Positions 21,721 through 33,510 of a stretch of DNA of 64,000 nt are shown in pieces; the first letter of the stretch is position 1, and the number at the start of each line of letters is the position of its first letter. Location of the stretch: NCBI GenBank assembly GCA_028752905.1, contig JAQNBH010000011.1, positions 27,723,178 to 27,787,177 on the forward strand, read 5' to 3'. Both the position numbers and the translations under genes were made by a program. The stretch is from Cladorhizidae sp. MBARI D1340-BT2 (taxonomy: Eukaryota > Porifera > Demospongiae > Poecilosclerida > Cladorhizidae). The notes below the pieces were generated by a model. That model was given only the letters and a program-made list of their open reading frames with translations. It ran no database searches and was not told where the DNA came from.

Positions 21721-22420
21721 AGCCTGTCCCTATCGGGATCTCTGGGGTCATGGGTGGGGTCCTCATTATTTGCAAAATGTAGGAATTTCAGGAGGAGAAA
21801 GAACCTATCCCTTCTCATTTTAAATTTTGCCCGAATATAGGGATTTCTATCAGATCATCCGTGGACCAACACATGTCCAGCCTTGGCTTGTGAATAACAT
21901 CCATCAGTCCAAGTAAACCGAAGAATGTCTTCATTTCATCAACGGTAGTGTCCACCCAGTCATGAACCCTGGAGAAATCCTTCAGATTTTCACAACTTGC
22001 CTCGATGAACTGCTGAGCATATCGGTTGGTCTCCTCTACAATATGCCTAAAGATATTGTTAGTGAGTACTGGGCGAAGAATTCATCTAATAGTTGCATTG
22101 GCACCAAGCCTAACTTTGAGTTGCTCGCCACCAACGAATGGAATTTGCTTTGGCTCATAACTGTCATTCGGGCCAATGTCCCAATTTATCCTGGGTTTCT
22201 GAGCCCTTACAGGCCTGCGCCCCTGTCCTCTAGTACGAGGCCGGCCCCTCTGACCTCTTACAGGCCCCCCTCTGCCACCGCCTAGGCCACCACGAACCTG
22301 CATGAAGTGGCCACGAATCACACCACCATGAACACGTGGATTACGTTTGGCCTGTTTGGCCTGCACTGGCTAGTCTTCTGCATCACTTTCATTATCTGTA
22401 TCACAGTTCTTGCCGTCTAA
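21721..22420 (-). pseudogene. piggyBac transposase N-terminal fragment, copy 3
   Basis: On the minus strand an Arg/Gly-rich basic region lies at 22366-22230 (GGLGGGRGG, RGQRGRPRTRGQGRR). Weak piggyBac N-terminal similarity follows (about 22080-21840), and then FLLLLKFLHFANNED at about 21810-21765. At about 21720 the similarity switches to the gypsy linker with no gap, in an open frame. The rest of the transposase is absent. The junction is a fusion of two unrelated transposon remnants, presumably by insertion or deletion. Confidence 0.7.
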
Positions 22421-22530
22421 GAGGCTTAATTCATCATCTAACGGAACAGCGGTCGAACGGTTATGCCAGATCCATGACTTCAAGTTTGACAGGCCAGTTA
22501 CCTTGGTTACCTTACATATGAGCTCTTAAA

Positions 22531-22690
22531 ATCAACTTCTCAATAATCAACTTCAAATTTCTCGACGTTTCGACTAGATGCACTAGTCTTGATAAGGAAT
22601 AATGGAATGCTAAGGCTCACGTTAGCATGTTATATAGCTAGCTATCCACCATGTGCCAGTACACGTACCTAGCACATGCACCAGTTGTAA
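22531..22690. repeat. Dispersed repeat, copy A (related to 33345-33510)
   Basis: Shared words in order with the other copy: cttctcaataat, aactt, ctcgac, actagatgc, ctag, a gtcttgataagga/gccttcatcagga word, gatgctaag or aatgctaag, gttatata, gcacatgca. Phrases of the type cgacgtttcgac...tagtcttgat occur at ends of Penelope-like retroelements, but that assignment is only a guess. Confidence 0.65.
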
Positions 22691-22777
22691 AATATCAATA
22701 ATAATACATGTACCAAAAAAATGGACAATCCAAAAAAATTGTATAATAAACAAGTAAATTAAACAATTACATATATA

Positions 22778-23027
<250 letters not shown>

Positions 23028-23117
23028 CTGCTGCAGTGCTTGGATCCAGCTCAGTACCTGATGATCATTATTTCTTAAATTAAATGGTATTCTCTATCTA
23101 TATGCATGATTAATTAA

Positions 23118-23324
<207 letters not shown>

Positions 23325-23364
23325 TTATGTATGATTTTTATTGTTTTAAATTAAAAAAAAAAAA

Positions 23365-23365
<1 letters not shown>

Positions 23366-23449
<84 letters not shown>

Positions 23450-23474
23450 TTAATAATAATAATAATAATAATAA
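23366..23474. repeat. (TAA)n microsatellite
   Basis: About 109 bp of TAA repeats after an A-run. Confidence 0.97.
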
Positions 23475-23708
23475 AAGATATTGGCCGCCGACTAGCCAGG
23501 ATTATGGGTCAGGAGAGTTGTACCACCTTCCTCATACAAAGGCTCTCTGTTGCTGTACAACGTGGTAATGCGGCCTCAGTGTTGGGATCGGCTGATATGT
23601 TAACCGCTACTGACTTCTTCAACTAATATCATTACTTCAACTTATATAATTTAATTGTATAACTATCAATTGATTATTAAATAGTTATTGCAATAATTTT
23701 TTTTTAAT
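23475..23708. other. Spacer between microsatellites
   Basis: About 230 bp of unique sequence. An open frame on the plus strand covers 23484-23626 but it starts in the microsatellite and I do not recognise it. Confidence 0.4.
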
Positions 23709-23871
<163 letters not shown>

Positions 23872-26117
23872 GTCATGCTTCAGTATCGCAAACAGTTCCA
23901 TAATATTGAAAGGGAAGCTTATTTGCCATTTTGACAAGATTGAGCGATTTCAGACAGTTTTTAATGGAGAAAATTTCTCACCAAAAGACATTTACTGTCG
24001 TTTAAAGAGTAGAAACAGTTCCTGTTGAAAAGGAAGCCATTTTGACAAGAATGAGACAGTTTTTCCTCAAAACGCTCAAAAGAATCCCAATTGGAGACAA
24101 ATAGAGCTTTCGGTTATAAAGGGGAGATTTCTCACCAAAAGACATTTTATCATTTAATGTTCAAATGGAAGCTAATTGCCCATTTATACAAGAATGAGTG
24201 ATTTCAGACACTTCCCAAATGGAGTAAAATAGAGCTTCTATTGATAGATTTGTCACAAAAATACGTTTTCTGACATTTTAAGAGTAAAAACAGTTCCATG
24301 ATGTTGAAAAGGAAGCTAATTTGCTATTTTGAGCGATTTTAAACAGTTTTTCCTCAAACGCTCCCAATTGGAACAAAATGGAGCTTCTTTCTGGTTAAAA
24401 TCGGAAGATTTCTCACCAAAAGACCTTTCCTGTCGTTTAAAGAGTAGAAACAGTTCTATAATGTTGAAGAGGAAGCTAATGTGCCCATTTTGACAATAAT
24501 GAAACAGTTATTCCTCAAAACCCTCCAAATAGAGCTGCTTTCAGTTAAAAAGATGATATTTCTCACCAAAAGTCGTTTTCTTTCATTTAAAGAGTAGAAA
24601 CAGTTCCATAATGTTGAAAAGTAAGCTAAATTGAGTGATTTCATAGTTTTTTCACAAAATTCATAAAAAAAGAGGCAAAATAGATCTTTCGGTTAAAAAG
24701 GGCAGAAACCAAAATATGTTTTTTGTCATTTAAGGCGTAGAAACAGTTCATAAATGTTGAAAAGGGAACTAATTTGTCCATTTTGAAAAGTTTGAGCGAT
24801 TTAAGACAGTTTTTACTCAAAATCCTCCTATTGGAGAGCTTATTTCGGTTAAAAATCTGAAATTTGACTTTTTCTGTCGTTTAAAGTAGACTTGTTTCAG
24901 TTAAAAATTGAAGATTTCTTATCAAAAGACGTTTTCTGACAAGATGAGTAGAAATAGTTCCATAATGTTGAAAAGGAAACTAATTTCCCATTTTGAGCGA
25001 TTTCAGACAGTTTTTCCTCAAAACGCTCCCAATTGGGTCAAAATAGAGTTAAAATCGGAAGATTTCTCACCAAAAGACGTTTACTGTCGTTTAAAGAGTA
25101 GAATCAGTTCTATAATGTTGAAATGGAAGATAATGTGTCCATTTGGACAAGAATGAGCGATTTCAGAGTTTTTTCCTCCAAAAGCTCAAAAACATCCCAA
25201 ATTGAGTAAAATAGAGCTTCTTTGGGTTAAAAAGACATTTTCTGTCATTTCAAGAGTAGAAACAGTTCCATAATGTTGAAAGGGAAGCTTATTTGCCATT
25301 TTGGCAAGATTGAGCGATTTCAGACCGTTTTTCCTCAAAACGCAATAAACATCCTAATTGTGAGCTTTTGGTGAGATTTCTCACCAAAAGACATTTACTG
25401 TCGTTTAAAAAGTAGAAACAGTTCAATATTGCTGAAAAGAAAGCTGTGCCCATTTTGACAAGAATGAGAGTTTTTCCTCAAAACGCTCAAAAAAAGTCCC
25501 AATTGAGACAAATAGAGCTTCTTTCGATTAAAAAGGAGAGATTTCTTTCCAAAAGACATTTTCTTTCATTTAAAAAATAGAAACAGTTCCCTAATGTTCA
25601 AATGGAAGCTAATTGCAAAAATTAGTGATTTCAGACTGTTTTTCTTTAAAACGCTAAAAAAACGTCCCAAATGCAGTAAATAGAGGTACCAAAAATATGT
25701 TTTCTGACATTTTAAGAGTACAGTTCCATAATGTTGGCTAATTTGCCATTATTCAAAATACTATTAAAAAACGTCACTATTGTAAGCTTCTTTCAATTAA
25801 AAAGTGTAGATTTGTCACCAAAAGACGTTTCCTGTCATTTAAATAGTACAAATAATTCAATAACGTTGAAAAGGAAGCTAAATAGCCATTTTGAGCGACT
25901 TCAGACAGTTTTTCCTCAAAATGCTCAAAAACGCACCAATTGGAGCAAAATACGGTTAAAAAGGGGAGATTCACCAAAAGACGTTTTCTCTAGTTTAAAG
26001 TGTAGAAACAGTTCCATAATGTTGAAAAGGAAGCTAGTTTTCCCATTTTTGAAAAGATTGAGACAGTTTTTTCTCAAAATACTCAAAAACATCCCAAAAT
26101 AGAGGACATTTATCATT
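23872..26117. repeat. AT-rich satellite, left block (degenerate units of about 150 bp)
   Basis: Recurring words about every 140-155 bp: agtagaaacagttccataat, ttgaaaaggaagctaattt, gagcgatttcagacagtttt, cctcaaaacgctc and tttctcaccaaaagacgttt. Copies begin near 24010, 24290, 24442, 24594, 24738, 24950, 25100, 25257, 25412, 25570, 25718, 25850 and 26005. Units are very diverged and lengths vary. Small open frames in it have no meaning. Confidence 0.9.
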
Positions 26118-26197
26118 TTAACGCTTTAGGGCCGATAATTGAAATAACGCCGCGCAAGCGTCTGCCGGAATTAATTGAGTAATTCGTTTTATTAGCC

Positions 26198-26810
26198 CGA
26201 GAGAAAAACACCTTGGGCTCTTGAAGTTCATGGGACAGCTTCTTCGCTTCAGGACTCAATCAGGTTAGCGTGTTGATAGCTTACATGGCCCTTGAAGTCA
26301 TGGGACAGCTTCTTCGCTTCAGGGCTCAACTAGGTTAGCGTGTTGCTAGCTTACCTGGCTACTTCTAAACAAAGCACACTAAGTTTGTTTTGCTTTTAGC
26401 GATCTCTGCGGTCTGTTGGCTTCGAAATCTTTTTACTATAGAGCTAGAGCTGCCATTATGCCATGGTAGTAGTTTCATCCACGTAAATAGTTTCAAAAAG
26501 GTAAGCTAGATAATTGATTGAGTATATAATTAGTAGTAATTAGTTTTAGTCGCGTGAGAGAAAAACACCGTGGGCACTTGAAGTCATGGGACAGCTTCTT
26601 CGCTTCAGGACTCAACCAGGTTAGCGTGTTGATAGCTTACATGGCCCTTGAAGTCATGGAACAGCTTCTTCGCTTCTGGGCTCAACTAGGTTAGCGTGTA
26701 GCTAGTTTACCTGGCTAATTCTAAAGAAAGCACACTGTTTGTTTTGCTTTTAGCGATGTCTGTCGGCTTCGAGATCTTCTTACTATAGAGCTTCTTACTA
26801 TAGTAGCATG
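26198..26810. repeat. Direct repeats in the non-coding end of the internally deleted piggyBac
   Basis: About 260-280 bp starting cgagagaaaaacacc at 26198 is repeated from about 26554 with gtgagagaaaaacacc. Inside each copy there is a smaller tandem pair of about 68 bp with the words cttgaagtcatgggacagct, tcttcgcttc and ggttagcgtg. Confidence 0.85.
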
Positions 26811-27836
26811 GCATCATGGGATGCCATGCTACGTAGTTTCATGACGCAAATAGTTCCAAAAAAGTAAGCGTGAAGCTTACCTCCGATCAGTATTTTTGTT
26901 GTCAGTACTCTGATCACATTCAAAGGAAAGGACATGATGTTACCAATATTTTCAGGGTTGCTGAGATATTGAATGTCAATAATATATTGTTTTGCTAGGT
27001 AGAAGTAAGTTGAGCATGAAACATAATCATATATATAGCTAGCTATTATTATTGAATGTGAGAAATAGTGTGCCAGCTTGTAGCAGTCCTCTTTTAGGCA
27101 TAGATGTGGCTTCCGAGGACAGGCATTGCATACCCATACGCTCTGTCGGGAGGGCACACATTTTTTGGGGCACTAGATGCATCTCCTAGATATATTGCCT
27201 CTTGCAGGAAAGTGGTCTAGTCGAGGAAGTGTTGGTGGTAATAGTTCTGTGACAGAGCTACTTGGCCTCTGAGAAGAGAGCAGTGGCTGGTTGGTCGACT
27301 GAGAGAGTGGTTGTGGTGGATTTGGTGGCAAGGGTAGGGTTTGTTGAGATATGTGTTGTGGTTGAGGTGTGTTGGTAGACGACTGAGATGGTTGTATAGT
27401 TGGTGCTATAAGTACATGTATAGCACTGCTGAAGAACATCTATAGTGTATTGACATTGTTATGTATTGACATGGTTATGTTAAATGTTTGTTGTTGTTGT
27501 TTCACCCACCTGTAGCAAATGTAAATCCTGGACTGAGCTGTGTACCAGTATCATTCTGACCTATAGCTGGTGGAGGTGAAGCTCACTCCTCTGAAAATAT
27601 TTATTTTTGTAAATATAATCATTGAATCATAAAGAAACCATTGATGTTGGGGTGAAGTTCTGAATCACTTGATCACTTGCTGGAGGAGGTACAATATTTA
27701 AAAAAACATTACCATTGTCTTCCATAACTTCAAGGTCATCATTACTTCCTTCTGCTATGTATTCAATGTTGCTGTTGTCATAACCAGAAAAAAAGTCTAC
27801 AACACACTCTAGAGAAAATCTTTTTGCCATTATCAC
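26798..27836 (-). pseudogene. piggyBac transposase with the catalytic domain deleted
   Basis: On the minus strand exon 1 starts near 27830 with MAKRFSLECVVDFF, recalling MAKRECLSLEEVLKAL of copy 1. A short exon probably lies at about 27518-27596, between an AG and a GTGGGT. The next open stretch (27439-27173) is Ser/Thr/Pro/Gln-rich and leads into LPRLDHFPARGN and RRCI. After one TAG stop the same frame continues CPKKCVPSRQSVWVCNACPR and HLCLKEDCYKL, the Cys-rich zinc-binding tail of piggyBac transposases. The whole DDE catalytic domain is missing, so the product could bind but not cut DNA, even if the stop were absent. Confidence 0.8.
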
Positions 27837-28010
27837 TTGTGGGCAGAGCAGCTACAAGTAAACACAGCTGCAAAATATTAGATTACGCAATGGCCATGTA
27901 AATATAGCGGCGCTAAAGTGATTAGTGTTTCTCTGACAAAAGTCGCTATCGTCGTTATGGACAATTAAAATGTGCGCGTGAAAAGTCGCTATCGGCCCTA
28001 AAGAGTTAAG

Positions 28011-29565
28011 AGTAGGAACATGTTGAAATGGAAGCTAATTGCTCATTTTGACAAGAATGAGCGATTCGAGACAATTTTCCCTCTAAATGCTCAAAAACAT
28101 CCAATTTTGGGAGCTTTTTTCGGTTAAAACGGCAGATTTCTCACCAAAAGACCTTTTCTGTCGTTTAAAGAGTAGAAACAGTTCCATAATGCTAAAAAGT
28201 TACATATGTGCACATTTTTAGACAGTTTTTCCTTAAAACGATTAAAATAGAGCGTCTATCAGTTGAAAGGGAGAGATTTCTTACCAAAAGACGTTTTCTG
28301 ACACTATAAGAGTAGAAACAGTTCCATAATGGCTAATTTGCGATTTCAGAAATTTTTCCCTCAAAACACTCAAAAACATCCAATTGGGAGGTTAAAAACG
28401 GAAGATTTCTCACTAAAAGACGTTTCCAGACGTTTAAAGAGTAGAATCAGTTCTATAATTTTGAAAAGGAAGCTAATGTGCCCATTTTGACAAGAATGAG
28501 CGAAATACATTCCTATTGGAGCAAAATAGAGCTGCTTTCCGTTATAAAGGTGATATTTCTCACCAAAATATGTTTTCTGTCATTTAAAGAGTAAAACAGT
28601 TCCATTTTGACGAGATTTAGGGATTTAAGACGGTTTTTCTTCAAAACGCTCTAAAACGTTCCAATTGAGCAAAACAGTCTTACATTTATAACAAAACACA
28701 TTTACTATCATTTAAATAGGTAGAAACAGTCCATAATTTTTAAAAGGAAGCTAGTGTCCATTTTGACAAGAATAAGTTTTTTCTCAAAATTCTCACCTAT
28801 TGTAGCAAAAAAGAGCTTCATTCGGTTAAAAAGTGGAGATTTCTCACTAAAAGACGTTTCCTGTCATTTAAAGAGTAGAGTTCAATAAAGTTGTGGAGGA
28901 AGCTAAATAGCCATTTTGAGCGACCTCAGACAGTTCTAAAAAACGTACCAATTGGAGCAAAATACGGTTAAAAAGGGGAGATTTCTCACCAAAAGACGTT
29001 TTCTGTAGTTTAAAGAGTAGGAACAGTCCCATAATGTTGAAAAGGAAGCTAGTTTGCCCATTTTGAAAAGATTGAGACATTTTTTTCTCAAAATGCTCAA
29101 AAACATCCCAATAGGAGCAAAATAGAGGACATTTATCATTTTAAGAGTAGGAACAGTCCTATAATGTTGAAATGGAAACTAATTGCCCATTTTGACAAGA
29201 ATGAGCGATTCGAGACAGTTTTTCCTCAAAATGCTCAAAAACGTCCCAATTGGAGCAAATCAGAGCTTTTTTCAGTCAAAACGGAAGATTACTCTCACCA
29301 AAACACATTTACTGTCATTTAAAGAGTAGAAAGAGTTCCATAATGTTGATAATGTGACAAGATTGAGCGATTTCAGACTGTTTTCCTTAAAAATGCAATA
29401 AAATATCCCAATTGTCGAGGTGAAAAACGGAAGATTTCTCACAAAAGTCGGTTAAAAGAGTAGAAACAGTTTTATAATGCCAATTTGGACAAGAATGAGC
29501 GAATTCAGACAGTTTTTTCTCAAAACACGCAAAAACGTCCCTATTGGCCAATTCTTTTTTTTATA
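28011..29565. repeat. AT-rich satellite, right block
   Basis: Continuation of 23872-26117 after the piggyBac insertion. The stretch 28805-29140 is a closer relative of 25790-26117 than neighbouring units are, sharing unusual words (aagctaaatagccattttga, gagcaaaatacggttaaaaa). This indicates block duplication. Confidence 0.9.
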
Positions 29566-30109
29566 ACAAAAATATATCCATGCGGGAAAAGTTACTGACA
29601 AAATGTTTTTAACCTTCAGTACCCGTTAGTACCCCTTGCAAGACATCTTGTTCTCTAGCAAGAAGGGTGAGTTAAGATTACCAGGGCATTGCATACCAGA
29701 AGTAAGGAGGTAGGTAAGCTTTGCATTAGATGATACCCTTATTCAAAAAAAATTTCCCATAACAATCATCATTTGATATCTAGCCAATGGGAGAAGTGGA
29801 GCCCATTGAAGTTAATGCGATGCGAAGCTGATGTGATAGTGAATTCATACTCGGATTTATTAGTGGCCTGATCATCTTTGTGCATTAATTGCAAGTGTTG
29901 AGATGCTGCCTTGAGACCTAGTGCTCCAGTACTTGATAAACTAACAGAATGTATAATTATATCTGAAAAATTAAATGTTTTGTTGTTTGAAATTCTGAAG
30001 TTCAGAAATTAACACTATCTATATTCATGAAAGTTTATTCTAATCTGAAGAAGAAGAAACACAAGAAAGGAAGTCATCCAGACCATTGGCAAGACTTTAG
30101 CTATTCCTC
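29566..30109. other. Unassigned non-coding DNA
   Basis: AT-rich; no coding region, repeat relationship or transposon end I can support. Confidence 0.5.
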
Positions 30110-30618
30110 CTGTCTGAAATGTTGCATAGAATCCTCCAAACTTCTTAAAATGGCCACCAAAAGAGTTCTAATCATAACTGTGGCCAATGTTGGACTATCA
30201 TGGTGCAAGTATGGCCAATTGTACTTATCATGGTGAGAGTGTTTTCAACATCTGTTAAGCAATATCGTGGGAGGAATATCCTTCAGCACTAAGATTCTAA
30301 GATTGCCCTGGATAAAATCTCACTATATGTGCGGAGGGGAAGGGGATTTTTTTCCACCGTTTTGAATTTTCACACTATTTGTAATAACTTTTTCCCCCTC
30401 CATTTCTCTTGTAAGTTATTTCGAGGACAACTGTAGTGCATTTGCTGCTCTTTCTAAATCTAAAGGTTTGTGCATAGCTACTTCCTAGGTCAAGATATGG
30501 TAACTTGATTGCCTCACTTCTCTGTGCTTTGAAGTTGAGCTTACCCACTTTAATGTGGTTGGCACAAATACTGATGTGGAAAATGCATTGAAAGAAACAA
30601 CAAATCATCTGTCACAAG
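30110..30618. repeat. Dispersed ~510-bp repeat, copy A
   Basis: Matches 37812-38332 over its whole length with moderate divergence: ttgcatagaatcctccaaac, ggccaatgttggactatcat, ggtgcaagtatggcc, ggacaactgtagtgcatttg, tttgtgcatagctac, gctttgaagttgagctta, atctgtcacaaggtgcatg. No coding potential is conserved between the two copies. Copy A continues into the 48-bp minisatellite. Confidence 0.85.
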
Positions 30619-30870
30619 GTGCATGTCCTTGATGTTGAGCTAGGTCAGAGCATCATCTCTCACAAGGTGGATGGTGAACCAGGTCAGAGCATCATCTCTC
30701 ACAAGGTGCAAGCTTTTGATGATGAGCCAGGTCAGAGCATCATCTCTCACAAGTTGCATGCCCTTGATGGTGAGTCAGGTCAGAGGATCATCTCTCACAA
30801 GGTGCATTTCCTTGACGGTTGGCCAGGTCAGAGCATCATCTCTCACAAGGTGCATGTCCTTGATGGTGAA
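30619..30870. repeat. 48-bp minisatellite, about six units
   Basis: The unit contains ggtcagagcatcatctctca followed by caaggtgcatgtccttgatg and gtgagcca. One unit is shortened by 9 bp. Read in the plus frame it gives GQSIISHKVHVLDGEP repeated, a periodicity artefact. Related units lie at 4-87. Confidence 0.9.
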
Positions 30871-30899
30871 ACAAATGCCAATCTCAATAGGTTGGCTGC
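30868..30899. other. Uninterrupted relative of the first piggyBac's left flank
   Basis: The bases caatctcaataggttggctg followed by ctttgctagttaa repeat the sequence ending at the left TTAA of copy 1 (467-470). Here the TTAA is followed by aagtttgatttg instead of transposon sequence. Confidence 0.7.
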
Positions 30900-31055
30900 T
30901 TTGCTAGTTAAAAGTTTGATTTGTAAGTGAGATCTGCCTTGAATCCCGTTTCGAGTTAATACTACAGTATTGTGGTGGTGCAGAATTTTTGCCCTTGTTG
31001 TAATGACAGATTTTACATGTATTATTATTCCAATATTATTATTTCTTTGTTTTAG

Positions 31056-31137
31056 AGGTGATTGCTGTCTCTTCTGCTGTTGTGCTGGTCATCATTGCTG
31101 CCATTTCGATATTGTTTATTGTGATTTTTTAAATGCG
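31056..31137 (+). pseudogene. Possible decayed exon coding a membrane-spanning helix
   Basis: An 82-bp segment lies between an acceptor-like tttgttttag and a donor-like GTAAGA. One frame reads VIAVSSAVVLVIIAAISILF, followed by IVIF, a good single-pass transmembrane helix, then hits a stop in a run of six T. One T fewer would continue the frame. No homologue is recognised and no flanking extracellular exon is evident, so this may be a remnant of a host receptor gene or chance. Confidence 0.3.
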
Positions 31138-33344
31138 GTAAGAAATATTTAGTATACCATCCCTACTGTACAGTTTCATTGAGCTTCTCCTAGGCATTCT
31201 ATTATACTGACATTGTATCATTCCATAATGTTGCAATGAAATTGGAAGCCAGAAATGCAATGAAATGGATATGAAGCATGCAAGAGTAGGATTTGGTTTA
31301 ATACTTACATCCATTGTATTGTGTCGGACCAAGAATCTATAGAGCAGAGGATGAAATGCTCTGTGAGCTATTTAGTTTCCAAATACTCTAAAGGATTTGT
31401 AGACATGTGGGTGGGACGCATTGGAACTTTGAGAAACCTACCCTGTTTGTAAACAGGTATCTGCTTAAACATACAGCAATGTTATGCAAACAAGGTATAG
31501 GTGTTCTACAGATAGCTAACAGTTTGAGGACTGTTATAGTAATTTTGTTACCAGGTGCTGGGTGTATCCATAATCTTTGGTTGCAGTGGTAGCTAGAGTT
31601 TGATAACTGTAATACCGACTAATACATTGCATTATGAATCCTGCTTGGAATGCAACACAAGAATTGGAATGCATTCAGGCCTTCGGTAATAATGCCAGAA
31701 TAGTTTTTAGATGCCACAACATAGATACTACATTGCTACATAATAGATACATTAAACTTGCAATAAAATAACACATTGGCAAGTATTTACTGGTTGTCAT
31801 GGAAGTCAATTTATAGACTAAAATGTAGTCCACATCATACCATTTGATATCTTCCATATTCTTGGGAGTATAAGTAGTACCTACTAATATGCAGAGATTT
31901 TGTTGGTTGGTTTGTATGCATATGTGCTGCATGAATGTTGGGCAGTAGAGGTACACTTATATTCAAGGAATAAAAAAGTATCCCCTTAGAGGATTTGCGA
32001 CAGCCTCCTTCTACATTGTAGTTGCGGAACTGCACAAACAAACAGCAAGGAAGAAGAATGACTTAGCATTAGTAAAATACTTTATCCAACTTTTAACTTC
32101 TTGTACGCTCAACAGTCTCAGCACACACCATATTTTGTTATTATTGTTATCATTTTGCTATCAGAATTGGCCCCTTAGTAGTGGGTCAGCTACAATCTCC
32201 TTCAAGTTCTCAGTAACAAATGTGCAAGAGAACTAAACAGCAGAAAATACTGTCTTGATGATCCTTGCCCACATTTTACAAAATATGACGTGCATTGGGG
32301 AAAATTTGGAGCCTTCTGCTACTAAAATTGTTTTGATTGTAAGCAAGTTTGTCGAGAAAAATAACTTAGAAGATACATACATAGCTAGATATATACCTAG
32401 ATAAATAGCTAGATACATACCTAGATACAAAGCTAGATCTTGAAGATATATTTCAAGATTTTTTATTTTTTTAAGTGAAGTCTGCTAGTTTAAAAGATCT
32501 CAAAACACATTTGAAGAAACTAATAGAAGCTGAAATCACTCTTTGAGCTACTAAAGAGTTGTCAACATGAGTTTTGGCCGAGTATGAATTGTTTTTTTTA
32601 ATGGTTTGGTTGCCTGCCATTTTTAAGTGGGTAGAGCTTGATGATACTTTCTAGAAATATTTCAAGAAATTTTTCCCACTATTAAACGACATAACTTTTC
32701 TTGTCGTTAACACTACAACTCCACCTCCTCCCCGCAATGGGCCACCCATCAAGACCAAGATAACAGACCAAGTAATTAACTTAGTTCCACCATCAATGGA
32801 GAGCTAATAGCTACAGTTAGTACCACACACATCAACAGCAATCACAACTGAGTTACATCTGGAACCCAGTAACACAACGAATGGACTATAAGCTGCCTAT
32901 ATTTGCTAGCAAACTACGAACACAGCCTCTGGAATAAATTATTTCATAAACGGAACCTTGATCAAAGCAGAAAACATGGAAATGGCATCTTCTCCCATTC
33001 CAAACAAGTCAAGCAGAGCTCATGTCAATTATGTTATGGCCTTCACATAGCGGGACCTTCCCATAGTATCCCCAGTGGCACAAAGAAGATATGGAGGTTT
33101 TGGGTATATAGTTAGAGTTTTAAGCCACTTAAATCTTTCAACCACATGACTTGGAAAAATTGGTAACTTAAATCGTTTTTGCCAAATAAATAGCTATGGA
33201 ACACATACCATAGAAAAATATAAACTTGAAGATTTGTATCAGATTTTCATCAATTTTAATATTCAAGTATAATGTATGAGATGATAATTAGAACTTTCTG
33301 ACGATACTGACATTCTTCGCATTGAAAATCTGAAATAAATAACA
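31138..33344. other. Unassigned non-coding DNA
   Basis: No supported coding sequence in about 2.2 kb. A short Pro/Thr-rich stretch can be read at about 32703-32805 but is unsupported. The words agatacatacctagata at 32370-32435 form a small degenerate tetranucleotide-like run. Confidence 0.45.
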
Positions 33345-33510
33345 ATAACCTTCTCAATAATTAACTTGAAATATACTCTCTCGACATTTCCACTAGATGC
33401 TCTAGCCTTCATCAGGAATGATGAGATGCTAAGACTTGTGTGAGCCTGTTATATACTGCTATCAACCACGTGATACAAGCCACACCCTGGCACATGCATC
33501 CAGCATGAGA
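33345..33510. repeat. Dispersed repeat, copy B (related to 22531-22690)
   Basis: Aligns in the same orientation with 22531-22690: ccttctcaataattaactt, ctctcgacatttc, actagatgctctagccttca, gatgctaag, gttatata and ggcacatgcat. Confidence 0.65.

Larger units (their letters stand above)
26122..28006 (-). mobile_element. piggyBac element, copy 4, internally deleted (1,885 bp)
   Basis: TTAA at 26118-26121 and 28007-28010 bracket the element. The ends match in inverted orientation (cgctttagggccgata left, ctctttagggccgata right, one mismatch in 16). It sits in the AT-rich satellite. A satellite unit at 29101-29200 contains the unoccupied version: the left flank gacatttatcatt, one TTAA (29141-29144) and the right flank gagtaggaaca are joined. 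The interior carries N- and C-terminal piggyBac coding pieces only. Confidence 0.92.
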
